A DNA stretch of 64,000 nucleotides, from positions 74,277,546 to 74,341,545 of the forward strand of contig NC_069125.1 in assembly GCF_026914265.1 (NCBI RefSeq), read 5' to 3'. Source of the stretch: Mya arenaria. Its lineage: Eukaryota > Mollusca > Bivalvia > Myida > Myidae. The position numbers and the translations under genes are program-made. Of this stretch, positions 51,601 to 60,409 are shown in pieces. Within the stretch, counting starts at the first letter, position 1; each line of letters opens with the position of its first letter. The notes beneath the pieces were generated by a model, which ran no database searches, was not told the origin of the DNA, and saw nothing but the letters and a program-made list of their open reading frames with translations.

Positions 51601-54600
51601 TTAGATAATATGCGTTTTGCAGACTCCAAAATGTTTACTACTAATTTAGAATTTGTAGGAGATTCTAAACCCATTATGTCATGAAACCATTTTATTGCGT
51701 AAAAAGCAGCAATCACAGGACTAGGTGTGTTTGCGGTTTGAATTAAAGATGCTAAATAAATAGCAACTGCAAGACTCCTAGCAGGTAAAATGTCCCTACT
51801 CCCCAACCCGTTACACAACGACCATTTATGAAAACGCATGAAAGCACCATGGTATTTTGTGTCCGTACTGTGTGCGCGTGAATGGCGTAGCAGGTCCGGG
51901 AGCAGGTTCACTCTAGCCGCCAGGACATCAGGTAGGCTATTAATATCTTCCTCATGAACCTGGAAAAATAAATGTATAAAACAAAAATCAAAATAAGCAT
52001 TTGTCTTGTTTCTTTAAATGGAACTTGCCTAGTTACAACGTAACATGAACAAAGACAATCGTCCTCTTCGTATAAGCATTGTAATAATCTCACAAAAAAT
52101 CATCGGCATGCGCCTTATTTTTATGCATTGTGGCAATTTCTTAATCATACAATCGACCAAGCAATAAAAAGCAATTCTGCTAAGTCATCTATGCGATACC
52201 ACAATGACAAATGTTATTGTTTCGGCGATACCGCCTCTCAGCAAAGCTGCAATATTACAAAACTCGTTTATTTACCCAACCAGGGTAGGTTATTCACTGT
52301 TATACTACATATTTACAAAATCACAGTTAATTCCCCTTTCTGAAATCAAACTGTAGTGCCAGCATTCTAAATTTCAAATCAGTATTTCCGAACATCCCCT
52401 TTCCATTTTTGCATTTTACATAATAATGCTTCTCGATCGGTATATCAAACCAATCGACAACTTCATCGATAAATACACCGTTTTTACACAAAAATGTCCA
52501 AAACAAAAACGATTTCCAACACGGACACACTAAAATACCTCTCGCTTTATCGTTAGCCATGTTCATGATGACTCTGTGAATGACAGCAATTGGAGGCACA
52601 AACAATCCTATATGACCTTTCCAGTTTTCTGCGAATGCATCTATACCTGAACAATTTGGATTCCAAAATCGGGAATAAAATTTCGGTAACTTTGCATTAT
52701 AATATGATGCAAACCAATCTACCTGTAATTGACCAAATCTCTCAAAAATCATTTGCGAAACGACATCAGATATTGATACGCAACATCTTGCAATTCCCTT
52801 TTCATAGAACCCTTGACAGCAATTGATCTGACACCTTGATTATCTGTATACCATTTAACCTTTTGGTGTCTTACGAAATGTACCAAAGACAACAGTACTC
52901 TGTACACTGCGACTAACTCTCTCCACGTAGACGATTTTATGCTCTCTTCCTGTGACCAAACACCTTGAGAAACACCATTTACAGTATTTATTTCATACCC
53001 TCTGTAACCAATGTCACTAGCATCTGAATATACCACCTTTGTACATGTTTTTAACTGCTCAAACATTTTGTTATTTGCTAACACTAAATTTTGTTGCCAA
53101 AACAACAACTGTTGTTGGCTTTCATCACTCAGAAAGATGTACGAATTCCAATGACTAGCATTCAAAATATCTGCACTCAAATACCTAGTCATAATTTGAG
53201 AAATATTACCAATAACTACTGTCATTGAAATCAACTGTCCTACTGTACTGGCAACTTTCCTCACAGAAACACGAACCTTTTTGTTTGCAGAAACAATTAG
53301 CTCTTTGATAGCTGAATTTGCTTTGCTCAATCTACGTTTTGGTACAGAAATGGTACCTTCTAAAGTATCAAGATCACAGCCCAAAAATTCCATATTTTGA
53401 ACTGGGGTCCAAATACATTTTTTCGCGTTAGGAATAAAACCAGATCTCAATAAATCAGACTTAATATGACTACTCAATCTCAACGCACTTTCATATGTGC
53501 TCGAACAACCTAGGCCATCATCTTGAAACATGGTTACAAGCAAACCTTCACCACGCCATTTCTTAATCAATGGGCGGCATAACTTGGTCCATAAATAACA
53601 AGCTGACGATAATCCAAATGGCATTACTACGAATCTATAATATACAGGATTACCTCCCTTGTCATTCCATGAAAACCCTAAAAACTTTGTATGAGGCTCG
53701 TAAATCTGTACAAAATGATAAGCACTAGTAAGATCAAATTTTATCATGAAACATCCTTTCTGAATCAAAGCCAATGCAGTTTTAATATCTTCATATTTAA
53801 CAGATTGCTTCCATAAATGTTTGTTAACCTCTCTTAGATCTAATATCAAACGTTTTTTACCAGAAATCTGAACTGAAACAGTTAAAGGATTAACCACATA
53901 TGTGGGGTTACTACATTTCTCTATTAAGCATCTATCTAATAAATCTTCTATGGCCTCAGTAACAAATTCTGGCTCTAAAATAGCAGACTTATTGTTTTTA
54001 CAGAAAATTTGTTCTGGCTCCGAATACAAAGGTATCATGTAACCGTTTTTAATAATGTCTAATATATAATCATTAGTACCTATGCTTTGCCAAAATTCTA
54101 AGTGATCTATTAATCTGCCCTTAACAATCATATGTTTCTGACCCTGTTCATACTCGTAAAAATCGTGAGTAAAGCGTCTATAATCATACTCATCTTTTAA
54201 TGTCACATCAGAATTCTCGTTTTCTGGAACCGGAAGGCTGGTCGCCTTGGGCACCTGCCCGAACGTGGGGGCAGTTCCGCCGGAAGTGGGTGGTCTCTCC
54301 ACAAGCGAAGCATGGGCCGGGCGCGGGTGGTCTGCCGAAGCCTGGGACTGCGTTGTAGCCGAAAACCGAAATGGATCCTGGACCGTAACCGGAAGCGTTG
54401 CTGAAGGACCCGTATGGACGAAAACGACCTCGCCCACCTCCCGTAAGAAAGGGCGACTGCACAGGCTGACGAGTGTTAGCAAAATCACGCCCCTTACCCC
54501 TTGAAGAGCGTTTCTTCTTGAGAGCTCTGCTCTCAGCTCGGTGAATCTTGGTCTCATCTTCACTATCACTCGCTACCGGATTCGACTCGTACTGTCGTAC

Positions 54601-57600
54601 CGTCTCCTATCCGCCCTCGGAACTATCAGCAGTCCTAATTAACTTATTCCTCTTTTGCAATTTGTCCGAAAACTCGCTTAATTGTTCAATACAATATTCC
54701 CTCTTTCCATGTTCTAACGCCCAAGTTGCTTGTTTTACAGCATCCAACAATTCGTTGTTAAAGTTAAACTGAACTTTGTTTCCTTCAAAACGCCACTTTA
54801 TGTCTTGCTCAGTTTTTAACTTTTTCACTTCTGATGACACTGAATAACTGTTACCATGTACTTCTTGTTTCAAGCTGCTTAACTCCGCTAAAATAGTACT
54901 TAATTGCAACTGGATAGGGTTCGAATCTCCACAACTCGTATCCTCAGTACTTAGAATGGACTCCGAAGTCATAATCTACCACGTGGTCGCCCACAGTGTA
55001 ATCAAAACCGGTTTTCAAAAATTAACAAAGAAAGTTAAGTCTTGTCCGTTTGACTGTCCGAAACTGAATGACCAATTCACTGACCAATACCTCGTTTTCC
55101 TCGTGCTAACTTACAACGCCACCTAGCGTTCATTTCATTTAACTAAGGAAATTAATTTACTTCTAATTCGTAAACTCAAACTAAGTAAATTACATTTATT
55201 AACGTGAAATTTCTTTAACAGTGGCGTACCTTAATCCTTTAAAGAACAATATCTATAAATTCACCACCCTCGCTAATGCGTTTTAGTTCACTGATCAGAC
55301 TTAAGAAGAAAAAATAATAAAAACAACAACAACAAAAACACAACATTTATTGGTTTATGATACTTTCTCGTCTTAATGTTGAAAGATATACATATTTAGC
55401 AAGTTTAATTTGTGTACTATTCTGCTCAGCTGACATTAACAATTTAAATTTTTGCATTGTGGGCCAATGGCAAATATATCAAGGTAAGCATTCAATCCGT
55501 ATGTCTCTGTAAAAAGGACATACAAGCACAAAGTGAAACTCATCTTCAACAACATTCATTTGACAAAATATACATTTACGTTCATATTGTTTTATATTTC
55601 TAAAACGGCCTTCTTCGATTGCAAGCTTGTGAGCTGAGCATCTTAATCTGGTTAGCGAAATACGATGCTTGTCGTTTTTAATACAATTAAGATAATTCTC
55701 GTAACCAAACCTACGCTTTATACTACAATAAGTTTTTAATTTGGATGACGTGTGTAAAATATATCAATGTTTTCAACTCGAGTTCCCAATTTGCAAACCA
55801 TTGCTACAGTTTTCTTGGTGTTAACAGTGATATTCCAATTTTTGCAATAATCATGAAGCTTGTTTAAGAGTATTTGTAGGCCAGAAGCAGAGTAAGAACA
55901 CAAAACAGTGTCATCTGCAAACAACAGAAGGAGTATCTGTAATTCGTTAAGTGACACAGTATCAGCAGCATCATCATATATATGGGAAGACATATCATTT
56001 ATAAACATAATGAACAGAAGTGGCGACAAGGTTTCCCCCTGTTTAACACCCATATAACTTTCAAAATAGTCCGAGCAATTGCCACTTGAACGAACACATA
56101 TTTTGACAGACGTATACATAGATTGTAACATTTTAACAAGTTTTGAGGACACATTATTGTTGAGGAGCTTAAACCATATGCCGTTTCTGTAAACTAGATC
56201 AAACGCCTTTTTAAAGTCTACGAATGCGCAATAAAGCTTTCGTCGTTCATGATGTATAACTTTGTTAATAATTGATTGTAAAACAAAAATGCAATCAACT
56301 GTTATTTTGCCTAAACCCAAATTGATATCGTGTTAGTATATCGTTATCTTCCGCCCATTTTCTTAGCCGAGTATCTAACATAAGTGAAAATATTTTAGAG
56401 AACATACTAGTAAGCATTATTCCTCTGTAATTATCAACTATATTTGTATCACCTTTTTTAGGAACAGGTATCAAAATGCGTTTCGTCCATGATTCAGGCC
56501 GAATTGTATATATGATTAAAAAGTGTACGCATTATCGGTGCTAAAATATGTTTTGAATCAATGAATATATCGGGGATTAAGAGATCACAACCGGGACTTT
56601 TTCCCCTCTTTAGACTATTTATAGCCTTTATAACATCATCGACATTAAAATCATATAATCATATGCTGTTACGTTTGGAAAATGCGTGTCTATCAATAAC
56701 TATAGGCAAGTCATTGGTCATAGAACATTTCTATGTAGGAAATTGATTCAGCTTTAAAATGATAGTTTAATTGCAATTAAAATTGGGTGGTAAAAATATG
56801 AGAAGTTAAGTAGAATCATAATGAGTATTTGTCACGGAAAAAAATCGACTCAAGGGCACGCGCGTAAGCCGGTAGCAGTCTAGCCACGCAGCATGCCCCA
56901 GGGTAAGGTTTTTTTGAACCGGACTGGAAAAACATGATTGATGTTTTTTTCCGCATACCTTAAATTTTCAATTTGTGGTAAATTTACGAAAAAAACGAAG
57001 TTTGTACATTTTACCAATAAGCGCGTGCGACGTTGTTTACTGGCGGCATGAATCGAAGTATATTTAGATCAGTCAAATAGTTCTTCTAAAATATGTTTTT
57101 TTTGTTAAAAAAAAATCAATTTCAATTTTAAGTCTTTCATGCATATATATTTTATTGTACTTTATTGAAATTGCATAATGCATTTTTCATAAACATTACA
57201 ATAAGGGAAATAAGAAGTGGGGTGTTGTTGCGTGTGGTGTAAGACGGGGTTTTCCATCGCTGGTCACATGACCGGAAACACACGTTCGGTGGGCCAGAAA
57301 GGCTCGTTATACTCTAAACAATCTCATTATGCACATGTTTGATAACTTCTTCAAACATTCATCTCGCTAAAATACTGAGTTTTTTGTTAAACCTTGCCTT
57401 AAACATGTACGATAGAATATAGATATAGTATTATAATCAGTACACCTATAAATTGTCCATCTTGTTTTGAGCATCAGCGATAGCTGTCGTGTCCGTGACT
57501 TCTTATCTTCACATCCATATTTAACACTTCATAACGAACAATTCTTTCTTGGTTTGAAGAACCTCAGTGTTTCTAGAGCTTATGGTTTTAAATACATGAC

Positions 57601-58019
57601 ATATTTCACATAACAATGAAAACCGAGAGTTTATCATGTCCGATTTATTATGATAACAAAAAGGAATATACGGACTCTACAAATTGCCATTTCTGAAAAA
57701 TATCAAGTGTCCGACTTAAATGACGTAAAGTTTTGAAAAAAATAATAGAGTGCATAACTTCGAATGTAAAATTGATATCATAAAGTTCATTTCTTTACCC
57801 ATGTTCAATATAGCTACTCAAAATTCTGTTAAAAACGGAAAACAGATTACCTTGGATATTGGTATTTCGAATAGTCATTGTCGTAAAAGAAACAATGACA
57901 GGCCTATCCGTGTTTTCAGGTACGGCTGGTGGTTCGGAGACGGCGGTAAATTTATAGATGGCGCTCAAGACGACGACGGTCCCATAATCGACAATTCCGG
58001 AAACATCCTATCCCGATGA
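38128..58019 (+). CDS. putative secreted peptide precursor, gene 3 (3 exons, long intron)
   Basis: Predicted exons are 38128-38182, 41258-41489 and 57920-58019, giving 128 residues. It is a paralogue of gene 2. Exon 1 encodes MDGSNTFVFLGILIGLVL and shares the GC donor (G/GCAAGTAT, phase 1). Exon 2 follows ttttttatcgcag and encodes an acidic propeptide ([37 protein letters not shown]) ending A-P-K-R in phase 2 at AAAAAG/GTATAT. The terminal exon encodes [20 protein letters not shown] and ends NILSR-stop. Compared with gene 2, exon 2 has three extra codons and no frame break. The last intron is about 16.4 kb because it holds a DIRS-like element, LINEs, a mariner and other repeats; splicing over it is inferred. 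Expression and peptide function unknown. Confidence 0.55.
39395..39955 (+). other. insertion specific to the gene 3 locus
   Basis: About 560 bp absent from the matching place in the gene 2 locus (23534-23565). It ends with a hairpin (aatgatcccga...tcgggatcatt near 39900-39940). One open frame (YNSCLWPQLGKISLDPVNEK) is unrecognised. Origin unknown. Confidence 0.5.
39984..40403. mobile_element. MITE-like element with ~90-bp inverted repeats
   Basis: The left end 'atttccaaaggggaggacgt' through 'gtgagaaaaatgtttcatgg' and 'aaaatggcggatttagaatc' is mirrored on the right by 'gattctaaatccgccatttt', 'atgaaacatttttctcactt' and 'cgcccttccccttgtattt'. The gene 2 locus (about 23583) lacks it, giving a natural empty site. 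No transposase is inside. I could not settle a target-site duplication. Confidence 0.8.
40733..40890 (+). other. coding-like segment 'S', gene 3 intron 1
   Basis: Encodes LKRLTKVTLYYGKEDRIHNF then [19 protein letters not shown]. It lies about 370 bp upstream of exon 2, as in gene 2. Confidence 0.5.
41690..42000 (+). repeat. ~105-bp tandem repeat, gene 3 locus
   Basis: Same family and same position (after exon 2) as 24780-25085. Confidence 0.8.
42000..43570 (+). repeat. clusters of the ~150-bp interspersed repeat
   Basis: Units with 'cataatttga...acaaacttgg' and 'tttcagacaagaag' at 42000-42560, and again at 42960-43570. The second cluster ends with 'gacggacgacggacggttgg'. Between them (42560-42960) is AT-rich sequence with nothing recognised. 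Confidence 0.75.
43590..43850. repeat. palindromic dispersed element, copy 2
   Basis: Shares 'ttgacagct', 'aaaactccgaaaataagcat' and the hairpin core 'catagaaaaactatattttc' / 'tctatgacactcgtgaaatt' with 12640-13030, but is shorter and more degraded. Confidence 0.7.
43850..44481. other. no gene recognised
   Basis: AT-rich sequence up to the mariner insertion; nothing supportable. Confidence 0.45.
44482..45485 (-). mobile_element. mariner-like DNA transposon, defective
   Basis: Flanked by TA on both sides, with terminal inverted repeats cgagggctgttcgt (left) and acgaacagccctcg (right). The minus strand encodes IDDIRHHQDNAPSQRTTESL then INFLGFDMLEHAP, the mariner transposase catalytic region (HxDNAP..., followed by '..L.HPPYSPDL'). 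One frame over are AVFCSLRE-like residues and WVDRINMCMNCIGEYF at the C-terminus. The body is about 1.0 kb against the usual 1.3 kb, the frame is shifted near 44865, and the N-terminal region is eroded. It is inactive. Confidence 0.88.
45486..46060. other. no gene recognised
   Basis: AT-rich sequence with short open frames only. Confidence 0.4.
46061..46840 (-). mobile_element. LINE reverse transcriptase, C-terminal half, degenerate
   Basis: On the minus strand, in order but in shifting frames: TFETLSGQALNAMFKLN, HFNYCKYLLGVKAQTQNN, YEELGRTALLTKR and NHVWISQGVEDYNKSILS then QRVTDVFIQNW. This is the thumb and connection region of a CR1/Jockey-like LINE. It ends abruptly at 46061. Confidence 0.75.
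46840..47190 (-). mobile_element. LINE 3' coding fragment (zinc-knuckle end)
   Basis: Minus-strand pieces YKYLKEHFGIEFYLDVLPKK, SSHKLHIETGRYGRNRIERA and CILCNSNDIEDEYHFVIICP represent the very C-terminus of a LINE. In an intact element this would follow, not precede, the segment at 46061-46840, so two LINE copies lie head to tail. Confidence 0.75.
47190..47819. other. no gene recognised
   Basis: AT-rich; no coding signal that I can support. Ends in a polypyrimidine tract and acceptor (atattttgtccttag). Confidence 0.4.
47820..48021 (+). CDS. candidate terminal exon, unknown gene
   Basis: After tatattttgtccttag, the frame entered in phase 2 is open for 66 codons (LNSLCKDISDAFPLKQIYSF ... GTSETRCACNC-stop), with a Cys cluster at the end. 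AATAAA lies at 48088-48093, 67 bp past the stop. Entry phase 2 matches the exit of gene 3 exon 2, but that join would give P-K-S and lose the K-R site. It lies just left of the diverged locus copy and has no counterpart near genes 1 or 2. It may be an alternative last exon or chance. Confidence 0.3.
48650..48752 (+). repeat. (CTGT/CCGT)n microsatellite
   Basis: Runs of ctgt and ccgt tetranucleotides at the position occupied by (atcc)n in units A and B. Confidence 0.95.
49980..50143 (+). other. exon-like segment 'e3', third copy
   Basis: Same acceptor (atatttcag), donor (CCA/GTACGT) and frame as 27391-27560. The only indel is a six-base in-frame deletion. Encodes LSTWNHDDNEVSNEVVQRNN ... KPLDAQAGIDRRG ... 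SWMYKTKNQ. Most substitutions change amino acids. Confidence 0.4.
50434..50900 (-). other. insertion edge with LINE-like 3' tail
   Basis: Start of the 6.8-kb insertion. At 50544-50575 'tcaattcaattcaatatttt' followed by attagc resembles a LINE 3' end (tandem pentamer tail plus AATAAAA on the minus strand). No coding region is attached that I can identify. Confidence 0.4.
50982..51911 (-). pseudogene. tyrosine recombinase of the DIRS-like element
   Basis: Integrates the circular DNA copy in this class. The N-terminal half starts near MNLLPDLLRHSRAHSTDTKY. The catalytic half has RSSELLS (first Arg), HSLRSGG (His-x-x-Arg box), KRHGR and AKDGYIKDD (nucleophilic Tyr), ending at 50982. The frame is broken near 51490-51505 (A/T-run slippage region) and by a TAG near 51179, so this copy cannot make a full enzyme without recoding. 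Confidence 0.85.
51912..52326 (-). other. DIRS internal spacer
   Basis: Between the methyltransferase-like ORF and the recombinase. The minus strand has only a 61-codon frame with no recognisable motif. Confidence 0.5.
52327..52752 (-). CDS. DIRS methyltransferase-homology domain ORF
   Basis: 141 codons. The start ATG overlaps the RT stop as ATGA (52752-52749), a stop-restart or minus-one arrangement. Contains QVDWFASYYNAKLPKFYSRF, DAFAENW, FVPPIAVIHRVI and GILVCPCW, the block that follows RNase H in DIRS-like elements and is usually related to Dam-type DNA methyltransferases. The frame is intact. Whether it has enzymatic activity is unknown. Confidence 0.7.
   Translation of the reverse strand: MIFERFGQLQVDWFASYYNAKLPKFYSRFWNPNCSGIDAFAENWKGHIGLFVPPIAVIHRVIMNMANDKARGILVCPCWKSFLFWTFLCKNGVFIDEVVDWFDIPIEKHYYVKCKNGKGMFGNTDLKFRMLALQFDFRKGN
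52749..54569 (-). CDS. DIRS reverse transcriptase / RNase H ORF
   Basis: 606 codons open. The first ~115 overlap gag in another frame and are probably not translated as shown; RT homology starts near ENENSDVTLKDEYDYRRF. Motifs: LILDLREVNKHLW, MIKFDLTSAYHFVQI, VVMPFGLSSACYLW and the catalytic FQDD (about residue 350; Phe-Gln in place of the common Tyr/Phe-x pair). RNase H residues are SDAS (about 515), Glu in WRELV (about 550) and YTDNQG (about 575). The frame is intact, suggesting recent insertion. Confidence 0.9.
   Translation of the reverse strand: MIVKMRPRFTELRAELSRRNALQGVRGVILLTLVSLCSRPFLREVGEVVFVHTGPSATLPVTVQDPFRFSATTQSQASADHPRPAHASLVERPPTSGGTAPTFGQVPKATSLPVPENENSDVTLKDEYDYRRFTHDFYEYEQGQKHMIVKGRLIDHLEFWQSIGTNDYILDIIKNGYMIPLYSEPEQIFCKNNKSAILEPEFVTEAIEDLLDRCLIEKCSNPTYVVNPLTVSVQISGKKRLILDLREVNKHLWKQSVKYEDIKTALALIQKGCFMIKFDLTSAYHFVQIYEPHTKFLGFSWNDKGGNPVYYRFVVMPFGLSSACYLWTKLCRPLIKKWRGEGLLVTMFQDDGLGCSSTYESALRLSSHIKSDLLRSGFIPNAKKCIWTPVQNMEFLGCDLDTLEGTISVPKRRLSKANSAIKELIVSANKKVRVSVRKVASTVGQLISMTVVIGNISQIMTRYLSADILNASHWNSYIFLSDESQQQLLFWQQNLVLANNKMFEQLKTCTKVVYSDASDIGYRGYEINTVNGVSQGVWSQEESIKSSTWRELVAVYRVLLSLVHFVRHQKVKWYTDNQGVRSIAVKGSMKRELQDVAYQYLMSFRK
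54208..54972 (-). pseudogene. DIRS gag-like ORF with one internal stop
   Basis: Starts MTSESILSTEDTSCGDSNPI. An early helical stretch (LSTILAELSSLKQEV) precedes a basic linker (RALKKKRSSRGKGR), a Gly-rich part and a zinc knuckle CFACGETTHFRRNC (C-x2-C-x4-H-x4-C). A single TAG at 54607-54609 interrupts an otherwise continuous 254-codon frame. The 3' part overlaps the RT ORF. Confidence 0.8.
55370..56700 (-). mobile_element. LINE with internal deletion
   Basis: Minus strand: VDDVIKAINSLKRGKSPGCD, then SWTKRILIPVPKKGDTNIVD, NYRGIMLTSMFSKIFS, the palm block CAFVDFKKAFDLVYRNGIW, GVKQGETLSPLLFIMFINDM and catalytic FADDTVL (194-codon open frame 55736-56320). The thumb is missing: at about 55737 it passes directly to the C-terminus (RLRCSAHKLAIEEGRF, CIFCQMNVVEDEFHFVLVC, 55540-55650). 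The 3' end has AATAAA and a T/G-rich tail near 55330. Frameshifts lie at about 56320 and 56510. Confidence 0.85.
56750..57195. other. right edge of the insertion, nothing recognised
   Basis: AT-rich, no coding motif. Locus homology resumes at about 57196 (gggaaataagaagtggggtg). Confidence 0.5.
57715..57870 (+). other. coding-like segment 'S', third copy
   Basis: Encodes HNFECKIDIIKFISLPMFNI then TQNSVKNGKQITLDIGIS. Here alone the frame runs on without a stop into the terminal exon of gene 3 (open 57750-58019). An unspliced reading through the acceptor therefore cannot be excluded. Confidence 0.5.
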
Positions 58020-59212
58020 AAACCATGCTTACTTATAAGAATGTCCGTGAACTCCGTCAGTATATTTTGGTATAATATATGTGCATTTGTATGGTCAAGT
58101 CAATCTTAAATATACACAATTGGGTTAAAACTTGTGTTATGAACAGTTTACAGCGCTTGCCTTTTTATCTTTGTTAAAAGTGTCCGTTCGCAAAGATCAC
58201 AGAACTAACGCTTGGACATGCATTATATAATTTCGTGGATTAAATGCTTTCAATAGTAACTTCATATATTTTGAAAAGGGGCACTAGTGGAATATTTAAC
58301 TGACATATGGGTGTATGACCGAGCATAATGTACATCATAGCATTGAATACACGTGGCTGTTTTTTGTTTTGTTACTTTGTTTGTTTAATTTTGCAAATAT
58401 GTTCATGAGATAAAAGTTGCTCTTAGTCGTCTGTCATAAATACACCGGCCCTTGTTTTAATAGAACCGAGTTGAATTAGTATACATGTGTATCCTTGTAA
58501 AATAGCCTGGACATTCAGTTCGTCCAGTTTTAAGGTGGTCCTCCTCCTTCACCGCTTTGGAACTGGTTTCGCAAAAGAAGTTTAGTTGCGCGTGGACACC
58601 AATTTCTCGCACGCCAGTCAGACTTGCTTCAATCGTGCACTGTTGATCAGGTATCTGATTATAAAAAATGAAGGAATATATATGCTCTGTCCATTCTCAC
58701 CTGAAGAATATGCATTTATTATGGTTTTCTACAAAGAGGATAGTGACAACAAACTCCTAATACTCTTTTGGACATGTTTCATCCCGCATAGCTTCGGTTA
58801 GCGGTGGCACATCGAAAGACGAACGGCGGCGCCTCGGTACGACATCGGTGACAGAAAAGTCCTATTCCGCGTGCACATCGGCTATTACGTCGGTAAAACA
58901 CCGATATTGCTACGGTCAGTTGTGATTTTTCAAGTGCTTTTTTCGACGGAGCTCCGCCGATTTTCTAGCCGTTTGTTGTGTGCTCCGGTTAAGTACCGGC
59001 AATGCACATCGGTAGTGCGTGACAGGCCATTAAGAAACAAAGCCTGCATATACTGAGGATTGTCAATCGGCTTTGCTACATAGTGAAATGGCGACTGTAG
59101 TTTTCATGTTGGCCCTAAATCGCTCACCTGAGTGAAAGTTGATTTTTATGAGAATGCATGAGTGTGTTGGTTAATTGCAATGCAGCCAATGATTTAAATT
59201 TTAAACAAGTCT

Positions 59213-59350
59213 TTGTAGAGTGTTGTGCTGTTCTATGTTTCTTGTTTGTAAATTTGTGTTATATGTCTTTGGCGTTTGCCCATTGCCACTAAACCGGGTT
59301 TATGTTTAAACTTTTTGCTACTGAACATGTTTCTGTAGCTTTTTGCATAT
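59213..59350 (+). repeat. dispersed ~135-bp repeat, copy 2
   Basis: Matches 6624-6757. Inserted between 'ttaaacaagt' and the 'atggccag' repeat unit; units A and B lack it. Confidence 0.75.
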
Positions 59351-60360
59351 ATTTTGACTCCCAGGCTATGGCCAGTTTTTTTGCACAGGAGTATAATTTG
59401 AGCATTTTTGTTAGAGAACCACCATACGATGCTACATACAAACTATCATGGGCCGTCATATGGTGCTACATACCAAATATCAAATGGCTCGGGCACGGGT
59501 TTGAGACGAGAAAGTTTTGAAGGAATTTCTTACATACATAAGTATAAAAAACGTGAAAACCTCGGCGCGGGTACAGATTTGACACAGGGCCATGATTTGA
59601 ACAAACTTGACAGTGGACTACTACATGATGCTACATACAAACTATCAAGGGTCTGGGCCTAGTGGTTTCAGACAAGAAGATTTCAAACAAAATCCCTGTA
59701 TCAGTCTGTAATAAAATTGTGACCCCGGGGAGGGGCCAAATTTTATCCCAGAGGCCTAATTTAAATAAGCTTAGTAGATGGCAGATATATGATGCTACAA
59801 ACCAAATACTAAGGGTCTTAGCCGAGCTGTTTCAGAGGAGAAGATTTCCAAAGATTTCACTATATATGTGTGTATAAGAACTTATGACCCCATGCCGGGG
59901 TCATTTTTGACCCCACATGCATAATTTGAACGTCTCTTTGATGCTACATACCAAATATCAAGCGTTTTGGCCAAGCTGTTTTAAACAAGGATATTTTCAA
60001 AGGTTTCCCTAAATATCTCTATGTAAAACTGGTGACCCCAAGGCCGTTGCCATTTTTTTTTATTCTAGGGGCTTTATTTGAGCACTCTTGGTAGAGGATC
60101 ACTAAGTTGCACTAGACAATGCTACTCACCAAATAGCTAAGCTTTATATCTTACGGCTTTTGTCAAGGCAACCAGAGTTTTGCATAAAATTCATTTCTTT
60201 GAAAAACGTTTTAATGGGAACACCCAAGGAACTTTTGAAGTTTCATAAAAATTGTCCAAGCGGCTTAGGTGGAGATGTTGTCTAAAGTAATTGTAGACGA
60301 CGGACGACGGACATCGACCGATCACAATTACTCACCTTCAGCGTGATCAGGTGTGCTTAA
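59350..60360 (+). repeat. cluster of the ~150-bp interspersed repeat
   Basis: Five or so units (cataatttgag, atgctacataccaaatatca, gtttcagacaagaag). Units beyond about 59700 are extra relative to unit A. Ends with 'gacgacggacgacggacatc'. Confidence 0.75.
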
Positions 60361-60409
60361 AATAGTATTTTAACACAGACCGTCCATGATCTTTAGTAGA
60401 CTTGTATAT

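Larger units (their letters stand above)
50900..55100 (-). mobile_element. DIRS-like tyrosine-recombinase retrotransposon
   Basis: Minus strand, in order: gag with coiled-coil-like part and zinc knuckle (54972-54208), RT plus RNase H (54569-52749), a methyltransferase-homology domain (52752-52327) and a tyrosine recombinase (51911-50982). There is no DDE integrase, protease or LTR. The ends (inverted or split direct repeats) could not be defined, so the limits are approximate. It is nearly complete, with a few frame lesions, and sits in the last intron of gene 3. Confidence 0.88.

Noticed and set aside
54247..54504. Plus-strand frame opposite the gag zinc-knuckle region
   Set aside because: It is the antisense shadow of GC-rich gag/RT overlap coding sequence.
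22469..58019. Idea that the family is a conotoxin-like venom peptide family
   Set aside because: The signal-pro-peptide layout is shared by many hormones. The peptides match no toxin framework I recognise and genes 2 and 3 lack cysteines, so there is no basis for a toxin call.
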